Positions 1 through 6,133 of a stretch of 8,482 nucleotides of DNA are shown here, in pieces. The translations under genes were made by a program, and so were the position numbers. Positions within the stretch are counted from its first letter, which is position 1; the number at the start of each line of letters is the position of its first letter. Below the pieces are notes generated by a model. That model searched no databases and was not told where the DNA came from. It saw only the letters and a list, made by a program, of their open reading frames with translations. Origin of the DNA: Candidatus Poseidoniaceae archaeon (GTDB taxonomy: Archaea > Thermoplasmatota > Poseidoniia > Poseidoniales > Poseidoniaceae); NCBI GenBank assembly GCA_013330925.1, contig DUHJ01000073.1, forward strand, positions 1 to 8,482, written 5' to 3'.

Positions 1-160
1 GCGCTTGGAGGATGGCGAGGTGTTGTTGTGCGGGTTTGAGCAACCGGCGCGCGTCTTCGATGGACACGAGGAAAGCGTTGCGCGGCATGCCTTCCACCGT
101 GTGGCACGCTGCCATGGGCGACATGGGTCTGCCCGCGTAGGTCCCTTCGTCCACGTTCAT
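1..160 (-). CDS. Unrecognised protein, N-terminal fragment (runs off the left edge)
   Basis: An open frame starts at an ATG (158-160) and continues without a stop to position 1, giving 53 codons beginning MNVDEGTYAGRPMSPMAACH. An in-frame TGA lies ten codons upstream (188-190), so this is the only ATG that can start the frame here. The visible part is soluble, with no signal peptide or membrane segment. A short hydrophobic stretch (NAFLVSIEDA) is followed by a basic, helix-like stretch (RRLLKPAQQHLAILQA). I do not recognise the family from this fragment and assign no function. It lies 43 bases downstream of the small membrane protein on the same strand, so it could be cotranscribed with it. 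No clear TATA box or Shine-Dalgarno precedes it. The overlapping frames on the other strand look less protein-like. Confidence 0.6.
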   Translation of the reverse strand, partial: MNVDEGTYAGRPMSPMAACHTVEGMPRNAFLVSIEDARRLLKPAQQHLAILQA

Positions 161-203
161 GTGTCGACAAAACCCACCGAGGGCACTTCAAACCATCGTG
201 CCT

Positions 204-464
204 TCAGGCCGCAGCAGAGCGCTTTTTTGCCGTCGTGGCACGGTGCACGCCGCGGTGGATCAGCCACCCGGCCCCTCCGAGCCAAACGAGGCCCTCGAGC
301 ACCAACAAGGGCACGTACAGTGGACCCAAGTCTTGGAAGAGGTGTTGTGCGTCGTACGGTAGCCCATACCGGCCCATGTACAAGGATTGGGAAAGCAGGT
401 TCGCACAGAACCACGCCACGAGGGCCATCCAAAGCCAGCGGCCGCTCTTTGCCTTCTGTCCCAT
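204..464 (-). CDS. Small two-helix integral membrane protein (86 aa), function unknown
   Basis: The protein has two strongly hydrophobic segments, about residues 9-27 (rich in W, L, A) and 49-70 (VPLLVLEGLVWLGGAGWL), joined by a polar loop containing YGLPYDAQHLFQDLG. It ends in a basic tail (HRATTAKKR). Basic residues flank both helices, so both ends probably face the cytoplasm with the loop outside. I chose the ATG at 462-464; a TTG at 470 would add two residues, but a TATA-like box sits 26 bases before the ATG and fits leaderless expression from it. The gene lies 45 bases downstream of a larger membrane protein on the same strand; the two may work together, but that is inference from position. 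I do not recognise the family. Confidence is good that it is real and membrane-bound, and nil on function. Confidence 0.7.
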   Translation of the reverse strand: MGQKAKSGRWLWMALVAWFCANLLSQSLYMGRYGLPYDAQHLFQDLGPLYVPLLVLEGLVWLGGAGWLIHRGVHRATTAKKRSAAA

Positions 465-485
465 AAACAAAAATCGACGTGCTGG

Positions 486-494
486 GATATAAGG
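486..494 (-). promoter_or_regulatory. Archaeal TATA-like box for the small membrane protein gene
   Basis: On the minus strand this reads CCTTATATC, the most A/T-rich stretch in the short gap between two genes. Its centre lies about 26 bases before the ATG at 464, the spacing expected between an archaeal TATA box and a transcription start, so the message would begin at or next to the start codon. No Shine-Dalgarno is seen between box and start. This suggests that the small gene can be transcribed independently of the upstream membrane gene. Confidence 0.55.
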
Positions 495-509
495 GACTGT
501 ATTCGATGC

Positions 510-1274
510 TCATGCTTCCTCGTGCTTTGGCCACCGTTCCTTGGCGTCGGGCACGACGCGCAAGATGGCGTCCTCCACGGCATCGATCCACGCCTGAGCA
601 ACGGCCGCTTCTCCGCCTGATGAATTCAGGGATGTCTGCCAATCCATGGCGGTCTCTTCGTTGCCGAGGGCGCTGTGAATGCGGTTCAAGGCGAGGTAGG
701 CCATGGGGTTGAGATGCGGTTCGTCCGTGTCCCACCCTCGCTCAAAGCATGCGATGGCCCCGCGTTCTCCTGAGAGCGCACCACGTTGCAGGGCGACCAT
801 GCCTGCTTGGCTCCATGCCAGCGGAAGTTTGCCGATGAGCAGGCCACGGAACACAAGGTATGTCTGCCCCATACCAAGAAGCACCAGGGCGAGGAAATCC
901 ACCCACTGCTCGACGGTGCTCAGGGTGGACCACGTTCGTGCCATGAGGCCACCGATGCCGACGCACAACAGGAAGCCCGACAGTGGAGCAACGATGACGT
1001 CTCGGCGGGTTCGTACGATGTGCGTCAAGCCTGCAATGACGCCGAAGGCACCCAAGACGCACAACACGGCCAACAAACCGTCCACGCCGAGTGGACGGGG
1101 GGCGGCGGTGCCCAACGCAAGCAAGGCCGCAAGGGTCAGGATCGTCCACCCGTAGCGGGAGGAGGGTTCGGGGAAGGGTTGCTGCTTTGACAGACGGACC
1201 AACAGGACGCCGATCAGGCTCAACAGCCCGAGCAGGAGCCACACCAAGGTCGCGTCGTCAGAGAATGGGCCCAC
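510..1274 (-). CDS. Multi-pass membrane protein with a soluble helical (TPR-like) C-terminal tail
   Basis: This 254-residue protein has about five hydrophobic segments: roughly residues 10-27, 42-58, 65-84, 94-111 and 126-145. About 105 soluble residues follow. The tail looks alpha-helical and faintly TPR-like, with segments such as QRGALSGERGAIACFERGWD, MAYLALNRIHSALGNEETAM and AAVAQAWIDAVEDAILRVVP, so it may bind a partner on one face of the membrane. That fold is inferred by eye. The start is a GTG at 1272-1274; an in-frame TGA lies three codons upstream, so no longer start is possible. A TATA-like box lies about 27 bases before it. It follows rlmH by 44 bases on the same strand and precedes the small membrane protein by 45 bases. 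I do not recognise a named family, and no catalytic motif is visible. Confidence 0.72.
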   Translation of the reverse strand: MGPFSDDATLVWLLLGLLSLIGVLLVRLSKQQPFPEPSSRYGWTILTLAALLALGTAAPRPLGVDGLLAVLCVLGAFGVIAGLTHIVRTRRDVIVAPLSGFLLCVGIGGLMARTWSTLSTVEQWVDFLALVLLGMGQTYLVFRGLLIGKLPLAWSQAGMVALQRGALSGERGAIACFERGWDTDEPHLNPMAYLALNRIHSALGNEETAMDWQTSLNSSGGEAAVAQAWIDAVEDAILRVVPDAKERWPKHEEA

Positions 1275-1296
1275 AGGACGTCACGGTAGGGCGCCG

Positions 1297-1305
1297 GTTT
1301 TCAAG
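1297..1305 (-). promoter_or_regulatory. Possible TATA-like box before the multi-pass membrane protein
   Basis: On the minus strand this reads CTTGAAAAC, the only A/T-rich stretch between rlmH and the GTG start at 1274. It is centred about 27 bases before that start. The match to an archaeal TATA box is weaker than in the two best cases in this window, but the spacing is the same, which supports a leaderless transcript starting at the GTG. Confidence 0.35.
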
Positions 1306-1318
1306 TCCGTTCTTCGTC

Positions 1319-1750
1319 CTAAGCCCCGCCACGGTGGTAGGCCGTACCGCGATGAATTTCCGTGGCCCTGTACACTTGTTCCAACAAAACCACGCCAGCC
1401 AACTCGTGCGGCATGGTCAGACGGGAAAGGGAGAGGCGAGGCAAGTTTCCACCTTGGTCGCCCCAACCGTCCGGAGGCCCGACCATCAGGTGCACATCGC
1501 CGCTCCCAAGGGTCCAGCTCCGAAGGCGCTCGGCGAATTCAAGGCTGTCCAGAAGATCACCGCCCTCGTCCAAAAGGACGCGGTGCGAGCCCTCTGGTGG
1601 GGCCTCAACGTAGGCCTTCAGCGAGGTCTTGGCGGGATGGGCTTGAACCCGGACACCGCGCTGACGCAAACGAGCAAGGTAGAGGTCCATGGCATCGGCC
1701 ATCGAGCGTTCTTTGGGACGACCATGCAGGTGGACCGTGATTCGCCCCAT
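1319..1750 (-). CDS. rlmH: 23S rRNA (pseudouridine-1915-N3)-methyltransferase RlmH
   Basis: RlmH is a small SPOUT-class methyltransferase that uses S-adenosylmethionine to methylate N3 of pseudouridine 1915 in helix 69 of large-subunit rRNA. The 143 residues match the usual family length of about 155. Family landmarks are visible: a VLLDEGG segment near residues 58-64, where bacterial members have a D-x-x-G turn; an AdoMet-knot loop LMVGPPDG in place of the usual IGGPEG; the LSLSRLTMPHELAGVVLLEQ segment matching the LS-x-LTLPHPL motif; and the family's terminal YHR, here followed by three extra residues (GGA). The start ATG (1748-1750) gives a standard N terminus. No clear promoter is seen upstream, where a plus-strand gene diverges. 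The changed glycine loop (GG to GP) is a mild departure. The family call is strong; the exact target base in this organism is inferred. Confidence 0.88.
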   Translation of the reverse strand: MGRITVHLHGRPKERSMADAMDLYLARLRQRGVRVQAHPAKTSLKAYVEAPPEGSHRVLLDEGGDLLDSLEFAERLRSWTLGSGDVHLMVGPPDGWGDQGGNLPRLSLSRLTMPHELAGVVLLEQVYRATEIHRGTAYHRGGA

Positions 1751-1824
1751 GCTCCGCTCAAGGGTTCATGTTGCATGTGTTCTTCGCTGGACAACCTCAA
1801 AGCAGGTCGGTTCGAAGGCACGTC

Positions 1825-2160
1825 ATGGGTTGGCGGCTTCCTTGGAGACGTGGGGCCGATTCCGGCGACCGCAATCCGCCCTTGCGCCGGGACACGCGGG
1901 CGTGGTTGAGCGCCATGCGTGAAGTCTGCGAGCGGCATTTCGACCGCCCACAAGCCGGCCGCATGCGGGTGCGAGAATTGCAAGTGGAATGGAGGGAAGC
2001 CATGGCGGACGGTACCCTCGACGAAGCCGGTCATTTGGGGTTGGAACGGCGCGCTTACAGGCTGCTGAACGGCGACGACGAAACCTGGTTGAGGTGGCTG
2101 GACGACCTCGAATTTTGGCAACCAGGTTGGAATCCTGACCAAGGCGATGAACAGGCTTGA
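1825..2160 (+). CDS. Hypothetical charged, tryptophan-rich small protein (111 aa)
   Basis: This is a 111-residue soluble protein with a basic N terminus (GWRLPWRRG) and a helix-rich charged body. The body contains LSAMREVCERHFDRPQ, MRVRELQVEWREAMADGTLD and LLNGDDETWLRWLDDLEFWQ, and the protein ends in a Pro/Gly/Asp/Glu tail. There is no membrane segment or signal peptide. The segment RELQVEWREAMADGTLDEAGHLGLERRAYRLL has a helix-turn-helix feel, but I cannot name a family. An ATG at 1768 would add 19 residues. I prefer 1825 because the longer form would leave only 17 bases before the divergent rlmH start, and the added part does not look like coding sequence. The gene ends 25 bases before the preferred start of the PGES2-like gene, suggesting cotranscription. 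No promoter or Shine-Dalgarno is evident. The minus-strand frame over the same stretch lacks this well-organised charged pattern. Confidence 0.55.
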   Translation: MGWRLPWRRGADSGDRNPPLRRDTRAWLSAMREVCERHFDRPQAGRMRVRELQVEWREAMADGTLDEAGHLGLERRAYRLLNGDDETWLRWLDDLEFWQPGWNPDQGDEQA

Positions 2161-2185
2161 TAGCGGCCCCACTTTAGCCCATACC

Positions 2186-2884
2186 ATGGGCCAGCAGCCT
2201 ACGCTTCACCTGCTGTATTCCTGCCCCTTTTGCTGGAAGGTACGGGGCCTGACGGAACACCTTGGCATGGACGTGCGGTACGTTCCGGTGAACGGAATGA
2301 GGATCCGCAAGGACGTGGCTTTTGCTGGCGATTGGGGAAAGGTCCCGGTCTTCACCGATGAACACGGCCAGCACGTGGTCGACTCCACGCCCATCCTTCG
2401 CCACATCGACGCCAACTACAACGGGGGAAAACTTGCTGCTCGCGGCGATGCTGCCCGTCAGGACACATGGATGACATGGGTCGATACGCACATGTCCAAA
2501 GCCACCGTTCCGATGCTGTACGGTCGCCTTGGTTCCGCGTTGAAAACGACCACCCGCATCTCAAAAATTGAGAAATTCGGTTTCTTTTCCAAGCATCTGT
2601 ACGCCTGGGCAGGGTTTCCCGTCATGTGGGGCATCATCGCCCGCAAGCGGGTCAAGAAAGACGGGCGAACGCCAAAGAAACTCTGGCATGATTTGCTGAG
2701 TGAGTTCACAAACGCCTTCGAGGGCCAGCCCTTCTTTGGCGGTGAGCAACCGGATTTGGTGGACTTTGCTGCCTTCGGCTACATGCGTTCGATTTCCCCG
2801 TTCCCACAATTCGATCAGCTCCGGGATCACGATGCCGGTATGACGTGGTATGAGGGAATGGTCGGCACGCTTCACGGGGCGTGA
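2186..2884 (+). CDS. Glutaredoxin/GST-fold protein, membrane prostaglandin E synthase 2-like
   Basis: The 232-residue protein has a thioredoxin/glutaredoxin-like N-terminal domain and an all-helical GST-type C-terminal domain. A CPFC redox motif sits at residues 13-16 after the first strand (LHLLYS). The cis-proline loop is GKVPVF near 51-56, and the ligand-binding D-S-T is at 66-68. The C-terminal half carries QPFFGGEQPDLVDFAAFGYM near 171-190, very like the [20 protein letters not shown] segment I recall from PGES2. The stretch around residues 130-155 also has counterparts in PGES2. Animal PGES2 binds glutathione and haem; most archaea do not make glutathione, so the partner here is unknown and prostaglandin synthesis is not implied. 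An ATG at 2147 would add 13 residues overlapping the previous gene. I prefer 2186, which places the redox motif at the normal distance, with a weak TATA-like stretch (CTTGATAG) about 26 bases before it. Confidence 0.8.
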   Translation: MGQQPTLHLLYSCPFCWKVRGLTEHLGMDVRYVPVNGMRIRKDVAFAGDWGKVPVFTDEHGQHVVDSTPILRHIDANYNGGKLAARGDAARQDTWMTWVDTHMSKATVPMLYGRLGSALKTTTRISKIEKFGFFSKHLYAWAGFPVMWGIIARKRVKKDGRTPKKLWHDLLSEFTNAFEGQPFFGGEQPDLVDFAAFGYMRSISPFPQFDQLRDHDAGMTWYEGMVGTLHGA

Positions 2885-3722
2885 TGTTGTGAAGGTCGGC
2901 TCACTCTCCTTTGCCAAGGTGGAGGCGGGCACGACCTACGTTGGGGACGACCGTGGCGGGTGGATTCACGCCGGCCAGCGGCCTCGGCACGAGGTGCGCG
3001 TTCCGGAATTTTTCATCCTTGAAACGCCGCTCCTTCGAAGCGACGTGGCCCGTCTCTGCAACGAGCCGGTGCCTGACGAAAAAGGCCCCCACGAAGGCAT
3101 CGATGCGGCCCTGCTTCAACAGATCTGCAGCGCCGTCCAGGCCGGGCTTGAAGGCGATCTCGAGGTCCGGCCACCGAGCCTCGCCGAGTGGACGATCGCC
3201 AACGAAGTGGGGGTCCTCCAGCCGCAACCTGGCGTGCTCGAGGTGCTTGCCGACGCTCCTTTCTCCAACCACCGGGGCGCCCCCATGGACGGGCGGCCAA
3301 GGGAAGGGTCCACCCTCGGCCCGCTGATGGACCAACTTGCTTGCATCGAGGTGCATCCGTACAAGACCGGCGCAACAGCGACGTCCTCCGTGCCCATGGA
3401 CCGTCGCCTACCTGGAACGGTGCTGCGCCTTGTGCTCAGCCCCAAGCGGGTTGGCGCCACCCGCACGGTGCCACGCCAAGCGGATGTCGCGGCCAACCTC
3501 CGCATCGAAGCACTTTGCACCTTGCTCATCGGCGTCGTGCCGTCCTTCTTGATCCCCGTCTTGCGTGGGTTTGGGGGCTACGCCCTCGAAGGCTGGGCCA
3601 ACCTGCTCTTCGGTGGACTCGTCGCCGGATTTGTCACCGGAGCGGTGTGGCGACCACGCCGGCCGACGGTCCAATGGGACGACGGTGAGGTTCAGGACGA
3701 CGAGCGCAAGGTCTCCCAGTAA
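2850..3722 (+). CDS. Degenerate formylglycine-generating-enzyme (SUMF1)-like domain with C-terminal membrane hairpin
   Basis: Residues about 18-200 look like a worn FGE-sulfatase/SUMF1 domain (C-type-lectin-like fold). FAKVEAGTTYVGDDRG resembles the usual F-x-V-x-G-x-F-x-M-G opening. RPRHEVRVPEFFILETPLLRSDV corresponds to the family's RP-x-H-x-V-x-V-x-x-F-x-I-x-x-x-x-V-T. RPPSLAEWTIA corresponds to RLPTEAEWEYA, and VLRLVLSP corresponds to the closing F-R-L-V. The C-terminal Cys residues needed for formylglycine formation are absent, so catalysis is unlikely and a binding or structural role is more probable. Two hydrophobic segments follow (about 221-238 and 250-267), then an acidic tail, suggesting a membrane anchor. 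The ATG at 2850 overlaps the previous gene by 35 bases; a GTG at 2889 is an equally reasonable start just before the domain. The overlap with the PGES2-like gene suggests cotranscription. Confidence 0.68.
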   Translation: MREWSARFTGRDVVKVGSLSFAKVEAGTTYVGDDRGGWIHAGQRPRHEVRVPEFFILETPLLRSDVARLCNEPVPDEKGPHEGIDAALLQQICSAVQAGLEGDLEVRPPSLAEWTIANEVGVLQPQPGVLEVLADAPFSNHRGAPMDGRPREGSTLGPLMDQLACIEVHPYKTGATATSSVPMDRRLPGTVLRLVLSPKRVGATRTVPRQADVAANLRIEALCTLLIGVVPSFLIPVLRGFGGYALEGWANLLFGGLVAGFVTGAVWRPRRPTVQWDDGEVQDDERKVSQ

Positions 3723-6004
3723 GAGTCTCCGCGGCACGCCTCGGCCACGCAGAGCGTGGCCATGTTGACGATGTCACGGACCTCGTCGTTTCGAGCCACG
3801 ATTTGCACGGGGAAGGTGATGCCTTCGAGGATGGGGCCGATCATCTCGGCGTCCGCCAATTGCTCCAACAGCTTGTAGGCGATGTTGGCCGCGGCCAGGT
3901 TGGGGCAAACCAAGACGTTCGCCGGGCCTTCAAACTCGAGGAAGGGATACTCCTGTTGAACCATAGTGTCCAAGGCGGTGTCCGCTTGCATGGGCCCGTC
4001 GATGCGCAAGGTTGGGTCCAACTCCCGCGCCGTGGCCACGGCATCCTCAATGCGTGTGCTGCGTTGTTCTCTGTTGGAACCAAAGTTGGAGAAGGAAAGC
4101 ATAGCGACCCTCGGTTCAAGCCCGAAGCGTCGCGCAACCCGCGCGGTCTGCACCGCGATCTCGGCCAACGTTCGCTGGTCGGGGTAGATGTTCACCGTTG
4201 CGTCGGCGAGGATGATCAAGCGTCCGGCCACCGACACGACATAACAGCCGACGATGCAGTGGGCTTCTGGATGAGTCCCCAAGTTCTGGATGGCGGGTTT
4301 CAGCACGTCTGCGTAGGTCCGTCCGACGCCACCGACCATGCCGTCTGCGTCGCCCGCCTTCAGCATGCTCGATGCGAAGTACGGACGGCTCTTCAGCAGG
4401 CGCTCAGCATCGGCGAGGGTCACGCCTTTTCGCTTGCGACGCATGGCGAGTTCAGGTGCATAGACGGCCTTCCTCCGTTCGTCCTTTCGTGGATTGACGA
4501 CGGTGTGTTCGAAGTCCAAACCGAGGTGAGCGATGCGCCGCTTGATGCGGTCCGGCGGCCCCAAGAGGATGGGGTGGCAGATTTTCTGGTCGGACAACTG
4601 GGCCGCTGCACGGAGGACACGCTCCTGATCGCCTTCTGGGAAGACGATGCGTTTTCCGCGGCCTCGAACTTGGTTGATCACGCTGCGCATGAGCGCGTAA
4701 CTCTGGCCCAAGCGCCCCTCAAGTTCCTCACGGTAGCGGAGTTCATCGAAGTCCTCGGGGCCCACGGCAGCAACGCCTTCCTCCACCGCGGCCTTGGCCA
4801 CGGCGCTTGCTTCCCAAATGAGCACGCGTCGATCGAAGGGTTTCGGAATGATGTATTCCGGTCCAAACTGCATTTCCAGACCGTCGTAGGCTTGTGAAAT
4901 GTAGTCCGGAACGGGCTCTTTGGCCAATTCCGCCAACGCCCGTGTGGCGGCCATCTTCATGCCTTGCGTGATGTCGCGAGCCCGCACGTCAAGGGCACCA
5001 CGGAAGATGTAAGGGAAGCCAAGCACGTTGTTCACTTGGTTTGGATAATCCGACCGCCCGGTGGCAATGATGGCGTCGTCGCGGACCGCGGTGACTTCGT
5101 GAGGCGCAATCTCTGGCGTCGGGTTGGCCAAGGCAAACACGATCGGTCGGTCGGCCATCGCAGCCACCATTTCGCCGGTGACCAATCCACCGCGAGAAAG
5201 CCCGAGCATGACGTCTGCACCGACCAGGGCGTCGCTGAGGTCGCCGGCCGGACGGTCTTGCGCGAAAGGTGCCTTGTAGACGTTGATTTCGCCCGCTTCC
5301 AAACGCGCCTTGGTGACGATGCCTTTGCTGTCGCACATCGTGATGTGCTCTTGACGAACGCCGCAGGCCACGTAATGGTTGGCGCATGCGATGGCGCTTG
5401 CGCCAGCACCGATCACGACGACCTTGACGTCCTCGATGGCTTTCCCCTGAAGCTCACAGGCGTTGATCAGCGCAGCCGCGGAAATGATGGCGGTGCCGTG
5501 CTGGTCGTCGTGCATGACGGGAATGTCGGTGGCTTCGGCGATGCGCCGTTCGATTTCGAAACATTCGGGTGCTTTGATGTCCTCAAGGTTGATGCCTCCA
5601 AAGGTCTTGGAGATGGCCACCACCGTGTCGATGAAGCGCTCCGGGTCGGTTTCGTCCACCTCGATGTCGAACACGTCGATGTCTGCGAAGGTCTTCAGAA
5701 GCAATCCCTTGCCTTCCATGACGGGTTTGCTGGCCAAGGCACCGATGTCCCCAAGGCCAAGCACGGCCGTACCGTTGGAAATCACCGCCACGAGGTTGCC
5801 CTTTGACGTGTACCTGTAGGCGTCCTCTGGCCGTTCAGCGATTTCCAAACACGGGTAGGCCACGCCGGGAGAGTACGCCAAGGAAAGTTCGTGCGCGGTG
5901 GCGTGAGGTTTGGTGGGCACGACCTTGATTTTGCCTCGAGGTGAGGCCTCGTGGTACTCCAAGGCTTCCCGCTTGAGGTGCTCTTCGCGTGACGATTCGC
6001 CCAT
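3692..6004 (-). CDS. maeB: Malic enzyme with C-terminal phosphotransacetylase-like domain (MaeB type)
   Basis: This cytosolic enzyme oxidatively decarboxylates malate to pyruvate and CO2 with NAD(P)+. Of 770 residues, about 1-425 are the malic enzyme part. Visible are the catalytic Tyr in [10 protein letters not shown] (Y44), the Lys in PVMEGKGLL (K99), metal-binding [14 protein letters not shown] (E141, D142), [11 protein letters not shown] (about 164-174), the nucleotide loop [12 protein letters not shown] (199-210), [10 protein letters not shown] and [18 protein letters not shown]. From about 448 ([14 protein letters not shown]) a phosphate acetyl/butyryltransferase-like domain follows, including SFSNFGS, typical of MaeB. 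In E. coli MaeB this domain mediates acetyl-CoA inhibition rather than transferase activity; the same is inferred here. The ATG at 6004 is the only ATG before the domain and gives the usual MaeB length. After the normal end ([13 protein letters not shown]) there is a short extra tail whose codons overlap the convergent gene. It diverges from pyk. Confidence 0.95.
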   Translation of the reverse strand: MGESSREEHLKREALEYHEASPRGKIKVVPTKPHATAHELSLAYSPGVAYPCLEIAERPEDAYRYTSKGNLVAVISNGTAVLGLGDIGALASKPVMEGKGLLLKTFADIDVFDIEVDETDPERFIDTVVAISKTFGGINLEDIKAPECFEIERRIAEATDIPVMHDDQHGTAIISAAALINACELQGKAIEDVKVVVIGAGASAIACANHYVACGVRQEHITMCDSKGIVTKARLEAGEINVYKAPFAQDRPAGDLSDALVGADVMLGLSRGGLVTGEMVAAMADRPIVFALANPTPEIAPHEVTAVRDDAIIATGRSDYPNQVNNVLGFPYIFRGALDVRARDITQGMKMAATRALAELAKEPVPDYISQAYDGLEMQFGPEYIIPKPFDRRVLIWEASAVAKAAVEEGVAAVGPEDFDELRYREELEGRLGQSYALMRSVINQVRGRGKRIVFPEGDQERVLRAAAQLSDQKICHPILLGPPDRIKRRIAHLGLDFEHTVVNPRKDERRKAVYAPELAMRRKRKGVTLADAERLLKSRPYFASSMLKAGDADGMVGGVGRTYADVLKPAIQNLGTHPEAHCIVGCYVVSVAGRLIILADATVNIYPDQRTLAEIAVQTARVARRFGLEPRVAMLSFSNFGSNREQRSTRIEDAVATARELDPTLRIDGPMQADTALDTMVQQEYPFLEFEGPANVLVCPNLAAANIAYKLLEQLADAEMIGPILEGITFPVQIVARNDEVRDIVNMATLCVAEACRGDSYWETLRSSS

Positions 6005-6133
6005 GGTCCTCGGCGTCTCGGCGACGCGACCCGGTTTGAGCCTTCTGTGGTGTGGCTCCGCACACCGCCAATTCCCGACGTTGCTGAACCCTATGGAGGA
6101 CCGTTGAAGAACCGTCGGAGTCGATGGCTTTCC
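6005..6133. promoter_or_regulatory. Divergent maeB-pyk promoter region
   Basis: About 130 bases separate the starts of two divergent genes that both produce pyruvate. No strong TATA box is visible for either. The best minus-strand candidate is CTCAAACC (6033-6040), about 32 bases before the maeB ATG. GGAGG at 6095-6099 could be a Shine-Dalgarno for a TTG start of pyk at 6104. I see no convincing operator repeat. Shared control is inferred from the layout alone. Confidence 0.4.

Noticed and set aside
465..470. TTG start at 470 for the small membrane protein
   Set aside because: The ATG two codons later has the better start codon and sits 26 bases from a TATA box.
157..735. Open frame of 192 codons on the minus strand across 157-735
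   Set aside because: It covers two better genes in another frame; the Arg/Pro/Gly-rich translation lacks the membrane helices and good start seen in the chosen frames.
1768..1824. ATG at 1768 as start of the small hypothetical gene
   Set aside because: It would leave 17 bases to the divergent rlmH start, too little for two promoters, and the added residues are not clearly protein-like.
1091..1909. Open frame of 272 codons on the plus strand across 1091-1909
   Set aside because: It spans the antisense of the membrane protein, the intergenic gap and rlmH, so it cannot be a conserved gene alongside them.
1618..2187. Open frame of 189 codons on the minus strand over 1618-2187
   Set aside because: It overlaps the 5' part of rlmH and the small plus-strand gene. 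Its translation is Pro/Gln/Phe-rich and irregular, whereas the plus-strand product has ordered, charged helices.
2850..3722. Active formylglycine-generating enzyme for sulfatase maturation
   Set aside because: The C-terminal catalytic Cys residues are absent and no sulfatase is seen in the window.
3692..4660. Phosphotransacetylase domain of MaeB as an active, separate enzyme
   Set aside because: The domain is fused in frame without a stop and has MaeB-type motifs (SFSNFGS), which in studied members are regulatory.
3803..4897. Open frame of 364 codons on the plus strand
   Set aside because: It lies wholly antisense to maeB, whose conserved motifs run throughout. Long antisense frames are common in G+C-rich coding DNA, and the translation shows no coherent domain.
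4964..5806. Open frame of 280 codons on the plus strand
   Set aside because: It is antisense to the malic enzyme domain; the Val/Asp/Gly/His-rich translation is a typical mirror of conserved coding DNA.
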